A DNA stretch of 64,000 nucleotides from an uncultured Bacilli bacterium (GTDB taxonomy: Bacteria > Bacillota_I > Bacilli_A > RFN20 > CAG-631), in the NCBI GenBank assembly GCA_947627355.1, contig CANQVX010000001.1:1-64000 (forward strand), read 5' to 3'. Positions 61,103 through 64,000 of this stretch are shown in pieces. Made by a program: the position numbers and the translations under genes. Position 1 is the stretch's first letter; every line of letters starts with the position of its first letter. The notes beneath the pieces are model-generated. The model was given only the letters and a program-made list of their open reading frames with translations, searched no databases and was not told the DNA's origin.

Positions 61103-62452
61103 TTACTTGCTTTCAATGTTTTTAGATTTTGGCAAGATTTTATCTAAAAGAATACCAATAATTGCTGATAAAGCCATGCTTGTAAAGTTAAATGAACCAT
61201 ATGATATACAAGCGCCACCTAAACCAATAACTAGCATAACTGATACGATTATGAGGTTTCTTGTATCTTTCATATCAACCTTAGCTTCCATCAAAGTTTT
61301 AAGTCCATTAACACCAATAAAACCATATAAAATCAAACAAACACCGCCAGTTACGGCACCAGGAATAGTTGCTATAAAAGTGGTAAAAACATTGATAAAT
61401 GAAAGTAATATAGCAATAACTGAAGCTAGTCCTGTAACCCAAACTGATGCAACTTTACTGATGCCAACCACTGATGTATTTTCACCATATGAAGTGTTAG
61501 CAGGTCCACCTACTAAAGCAGCAAATGAAGTAGCTAAACCATCACCTAGTAAAGTTCTATTTAAACCTGGATCTTTTAAATAATCTTCACCAGTGATTTG
61601 ACCTAACACTTTATGATCACCAATATGTTCACACATAGTAACAAAAGCAAGAGGAATAACACTAATAGCAGCAGCAAAGTTTACTTTAACCATTGATATT
61701 CCGGCACCTAAGTCTTTATTAGTCCAACCTAGAAACTTAAATTCAGGTAGTGTAAACCATTTGGAAGGAGTTTTAATGACATCAACTAGTTTAGTAAAAT
61801 CAACCAAAGTTCCATAATCTTTAAAAGGAATCAGCCCAATTAAAATAGCAAGGACATAACCTGCAAGAATTCCTACTAAAAATGGGACAACCTTTAAAAA
61901 ACTTTTGGCTTTAATTGAAATAAAACCAATGATTAACATGGTAGCTAAAGCAACAACTATTACCCGCCAATCTTGAATAACACCACTAGTTGGAATTAAA
62001 CCGGCATTAGAACAAGCAGTAGAGGCTAGTCCTAAACCAATTATCACAATCATAGGTCCTACCACTACCGGTGGTAGTAACTTATTTAGCCAATCACTTC
62101 CAACAAAAGTGATGATAAGTGAAATAAGCATATAAATAACACCAACAATAAATAAGCCAGTAAAAGCAGCACCATAATTTTTACTGCCGCCACCAATCAT
62201 CAAAGCAGCATTGATATAGGCAATATAAGCAAATGATGAACCAAGATAAATTGGCACCTTTCGTTTAGTACATAAAATATAAATTAACGTACCAACCCCT
62301 GAACAAAACAAGGCAACAGATATGGATAGCCCTGTAAGCATAGGAACTAATATCGTTGCAGAAAACATAGCAAAGACATGTTGAATACTTAAAGCAATCC
62401 ATTTTCCTGTTTTTGGCCTATCTTTTGGCCCTAGTAATAGTTTTTCTGCCAT
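61103..62452 (-). CDS. uraA: Uracil permease (UraA/PyrP, NCS2 family)
   Basis: A 449-residue nucleobase:cation symporter with about 14 membrane segments. IQHVFAMFSATILVP near residue 24 and YLGSSFAYI near 71 are NCS2 motifs. VTMCEHIGDHKVLGQ near 275 carries the uracil-binding Glu/His. GGPANTSYGENTSVVG near 316 is the second core motif with Glu. These fit uracil rather than purine specificity. AGGAGG precedes the start. A promoter, leader peptide and attenuator lie upstream (62470-62640). Confidence 0.92.
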   Translation of the reverse strand: MAEKLLLGPKDRPKTGKWIALSIQHVFAMFSATILVPMLTGLSISVALFCSGVGTLIYILCTKRKVPIYLGSSFAYIAYINAALMIGGGSKNYGAAFTGLFIVGVIYMLISLIITFVGSDWLNKLLPPVVVGPMIVIIGLGLASTACSNAGLIPTSGVIQDWRVIVVALATMLIIGFISIKAKSFLKVVPFLVGILAGYVLAILIGLIPFKDYGTLVDFTKLVDVIKTPSKWFTLPEFKFLGWTNKDLGAGISMVKVNFAAAISVIPLAFVTMCEHIGDHKVLGQITGEDYLKDPGLNRTLLGDGLATSFAALVGGPANTSYGENTSVVGISKVASVWVTGLASVIAILLSFINVFTTFIATIPGAVTGGVCLILYGFIGVNGLKTLMEAKVDMKDTRNLIIVSVMLVIGLGGACISYGSFNFTSMALSAIIGILLDKILPKSKNIESK

Positions 62453-62469
62453 TTTATTTTCCTCCTTTT

Positions 62470-62509
62470 TTATAAAAAAAGGAAACTACCTTGACTAGAT
62501 AATTTCCTT
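62470..62509 (-). terminator. Attenuator hairpin before uraA
   Basis: On the minus strand AAGGAAATTATC pairs with GGTAGTTTCCTT (12 bp with two wobbles), with loop TAGTCAA and seven T after the stem. The leader-ORF stop codon TAG is the first three bases of the loop. The hairpin lies between the leader ORF and uraA and can act as a regulated terminator. Confidence 0.85.
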
Positions 62510-62584
62510 AAGAATCAATTGATTATAAAAACAAAGATTTAAAAAAGAGAGGTTAGTTTTATTCTTGAATTTAGACTTTTTCAT
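62495..62584 (-). CDS. Leader peptide of the uracil permease attenuator
   Basis: A 29-codon reading frame (starts MKKSKFKNKTNL, ends LKEII) with a strong AAGGAAGGGTGG ribosome site 5 nt upstream. The predicted transcription start is about 20 nt before the ATG. The sequence is full of U-rich codons (Phe, Leu, Ile, Asn) in its second half. The TAG stop lies in the loop of the downstream terminator hairpin, so a ribosome finishing this peptide would cover the hairpin. This is the logic of E. coli pyrBI attenuation. Function of the peptide itself is not expected. Confidence 0.7.
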   Translation of the reverse strand: MKKSKFKNKTNLSFLNLCFYNQLILKEII

Positions 62585-62611
62585 ATAAACCACCCTTCCT
62601 TACTTGCTATA

Positions 62612-62640
62612 ATTGTAAAGGTAAGATTTAGATTTTGCAA
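62612..62640 (-). promoter_or_regulatory. Promoter of uraA leader
   Basis: TTGCAA (62635-62640) and TACAAT (62612-62617) lie on the minus strand with 17 nt spacing; the start would be near 62605. Confidence 0.8.
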
Positions 62641-62693
62641 CCAAAATTAACAAGAACTTTTTTTGTTTTATATTATAAATAAAACAAGTTTTT

Positions 62694-63773
62694 TTATGAC
62701 TCCATGAAGTACTTTTTATTGTTTAGTAATCTTTTATCATTTGGTTTTATTTCTAGGGCTTTATCTAGATAATACATGGCCTTTTTGTTATCTTTTAGAT
62801 AATAGAAACTCATTGAAAGCAAATCATAAGGAAGTTCATTAAAACTAAAGGCTTCATTGATATAAGTATATGACCTTTGAGTTATCTTAAGAGCTTCATT
62901 TAAATAATAAATAACCCCATAATAATTCTTTTCTTCATAAAGTAGTAAAGCTAGTTCAACATAGCCTTCTCTTAGATATGGAGCTTCTAAAATTGCTCTT
63001 AAATAGTTTTCTTTTGCTTTCTTATTTTCTTTTTTATGATAATAGCATCTAGCTAGATATCGATAAGAAGCAGCTCGTTCATCAAGCCATGTTGCACTCT
63101 TAAGACTTAAATGATAATTCAAGGCTTCGATAGCCTTATCATAATAACCATAATAAAGATATTCTCTACCCAAATAATGCACGTTTCTATCGTCAGTTTT
63201 ATCTTCTTTTACTGATAATTCAAGCAATGGTAAATAACTTTTTCTTGACTTGGTTTTATCAGGATAATGATTAAGTTGAAGGCCTTCTACAAATTGGGGT
63301 TGTAAACTACTATTTCTAGCATGGGTGATTACTTCATGAACTGGATGTTTCCAATAAAAATCATGTCTAGCATGAATCTTATTTATATAAAATACTGTGC
63401 CCTCATTACCATCTTCATCAAATGACCAAGTATAACGATAGGATATAAGTTTGGTATCATTTTTCCAGTTTCTCTCGACAATTTTACGCCATCCAGGGTT
63501 AAATCTTTCATCGATATCTAGACAAACACAGATATCAACATCATTACTAACCATAGCAAGGCTATCATTACGAGCCACGTCAAACCTAAAGAAATCATAA
63601 TGTTTAACTTGATAATAAACATTACTGTTTTTAAGTATTTCCACACTATTATCAGTTGAACCTGTATCTAGAACATAGATTTCATCAGCTTCTTTAACGT
63701 TTTCTAACCATTCTTTTAAGTTTTTTTCTTCGTTTTTACATATTGCATAGACAGCTACTTTATATTTGTTCAT
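62694..63773 (-). CDS. Family 2 glycosyltransferase with TPR repeats
   Basis: A 359-residue cytoplasmic protein. The N-terminal GT-A domain has AICKNEEKNLKEWL, the nucleotide-binding acid in VLDTGSTDNS near 33, and DXD-like LDIDERF near 89. From about 200 on, TPR-type helices follow: YYGYYDKAIEALNYHLSL, YHKKENKKAKENYLRAI and YLKDNKKAMYYLDKALEIKPND. The family adds sugars to surface proteins or glycans; the acceptor is unknown. The start at 63773 has AAGGTG upstream and removes five residues of a longer frame. Confidence 0.85.
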   Translation of the reverse strand: MNKYKVAVYAICKNEEKNLKEWLENVKEADEIYVLDTGSTDNSVEILKNSNVYYQVKHYDFFRFDVARNDSLAMVSNDVDICVCLDIDERFNPGWRKIVERNWKNDTKLISYRYTWSFDEDGNEGTVFYINKIHARHDFYWKHPVHEVITHARNSSLQPQFVEGLQLNHYPDKTKSRKSYLPLLELSVKEDKTDDRNVHYLGREYLYYGYYDKAIEALNYHLSLKSATWLDERAASYRYLARCYYHKKENKKAKENYLRAILEAPYLREGYVELALLLYEEKNYYGVIYYLNEALKITQRSYTYINEAFSFNELPYDLLSMSFYYLKDNKKAMYYLDKALEIKPNDKRLLNNKKYFMES

Positions 63774-63844
63774 AAAATTCACCTTCATTACAATATAAAA
63801 ACTTGTCTTTAAAAATATGCCAAAAACATTTTTTTATAAACTGC

Positions 63845-63872
63845 ACCTAGATATATTTATATATCTAGGTGA
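63845..63872. repeat. Perfect 12-bp inverted repeat between divergent genes
   Basis: CACCTAGATATA and TATATCTAGGTG flank a TTTA centre. It lies in the 165-nt gap between divergently read genes, so it is unlikely to end a transcript from either gene. An operator for a dimeric regulator is a reasonable reading. Confidence 0.6.
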
Positions 63873-63895
63873 TATTTTGCTTTTATGTTAACCAT

Positions 63896-63923
63896 TTGAA
63901 AAATATTTATTTTTTGTTAAAAT
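63896..63923 (+). promoter_or_regulatory. Promoter of the gene at 63939
   Basis: TTGAAA (63896-63901) and TAAAAT (63918-63923) are spaced 16 nt, just upstream of the partial gene's GGTG ribosome site. Confidence 0.55.
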
Positions 63924-63938
63924 ATTTTTGGTGATTTT

Positions 63939-64000
63939 ATGGCCTTGTTTGATTCTATTTATTTCCATGGTACTTATCGATCATATCAACAAAGAATCAT
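63939..64000 (+). CDS. N-terminal fragment of a possible DEAD/DEAH helicase
   Basis: Only 20 codons plus two bases are inside the window. The start MALFDSIYFHGTYRSYQQR resembles the Q-motif-like N-terminus of DEAD/DEAH helicases of the type that continues into a GSGKT loop, but no helicase motif is visible here. The identification rests on memory of similar starts and is weak. A TTTGGTG site and a promoter precede the ATG. Confidence 0.4.
   Translation, partial: MALFDSIYFHGTYRSYQQRI

Overview
The window is a low-GC (roughly 30%) bacterial chromosome segment using the standard bacterial code: TGA is a normal stop (for example at the end of the gene at 919-2658) and Trp is TGG. Strong Shine-Dalgarno sites, Firmicute-type promoters, a guanine riboswitch, the glgC-glgD-glgA cluster, soj/spo0J-like parA-parB, a germination protease (gpr) and a BclA-like collagen protein point to a spore-forming Bacillota of the Bacilli/Erysipelotrichia side. 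A bile salt hydrolase and rubrerythrin suggest an anaerobic gut habitat. The species cannot be named from the sequence alone. No transposase, integrase or prophage gene was recognised.

Layout. 1-11.9 kb: lipoprotein fragment, heterodimeric ABC exporter, esterase, hypoxanthine-DNA glycosylase, c-di-AMP synthase cdaA, thioredoxin-like lipoprotein, fmt, gpr and a DUF4127 gene. 11.8-13.7 kb: a DUF3644 gene flanked by two candidate small RNAs on the opposite strand, then a tRNA-Cys/Arg/Pro operon. 13.9-16.7 kb: two ferredoxin-tailed aldo/keto reductases, one split by an in-frame TAA. 16.8-24.5 kb: a complete type II-A CRISPR-Cas system, all on the minus strand, in the order cas9, tracrRNA, cas1, cas2, large csn2, array (32 repeats, 31 spacers). 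24.6-37.4 kb: parA/parB, pdxY, Sel1 protein, O-antigen-ligase-like protein, a bile salt hydrolase coupled to a flavin reductase, ychF and rubrerythrin. 37.4-49.5 kb: a large GDPD lipoprotein, the glycogen operon extended by a DUF2188 protein with a histone-like tail, coaD and a U32 protease. 49.6-64 kb: cardiolipin synthase, a two-component system, a candidate sRNA, a collagen-like protein, tRNA-modification genes tcdA-ttcA, and two nucleobase permeases each behind its own RNA switch.

The most interesting region is the CRISPR-Cas9 locus. The compact 1066-residue Cas9 resembles Staphylococcus aureus Cas9 along its whole length but appears to have lost two PAM-reading arginines. The tracrRNA lies between cas9 and cas1, is driven by a near-consensus promoter inside the cas9 3' end, and starts with a hairpin whose 8-nt loop is perfectly complementary to the crRNA repeat. 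The array contains two pairs of near-identical spacers whose PAM-proximal 9 nt are unchanged. Outside CRISPR, the best leads are a leader-peptide attenuator before the uracil permease, in which the leader stop codon sits in the terminator loop, and three convergently placed small RNAs.
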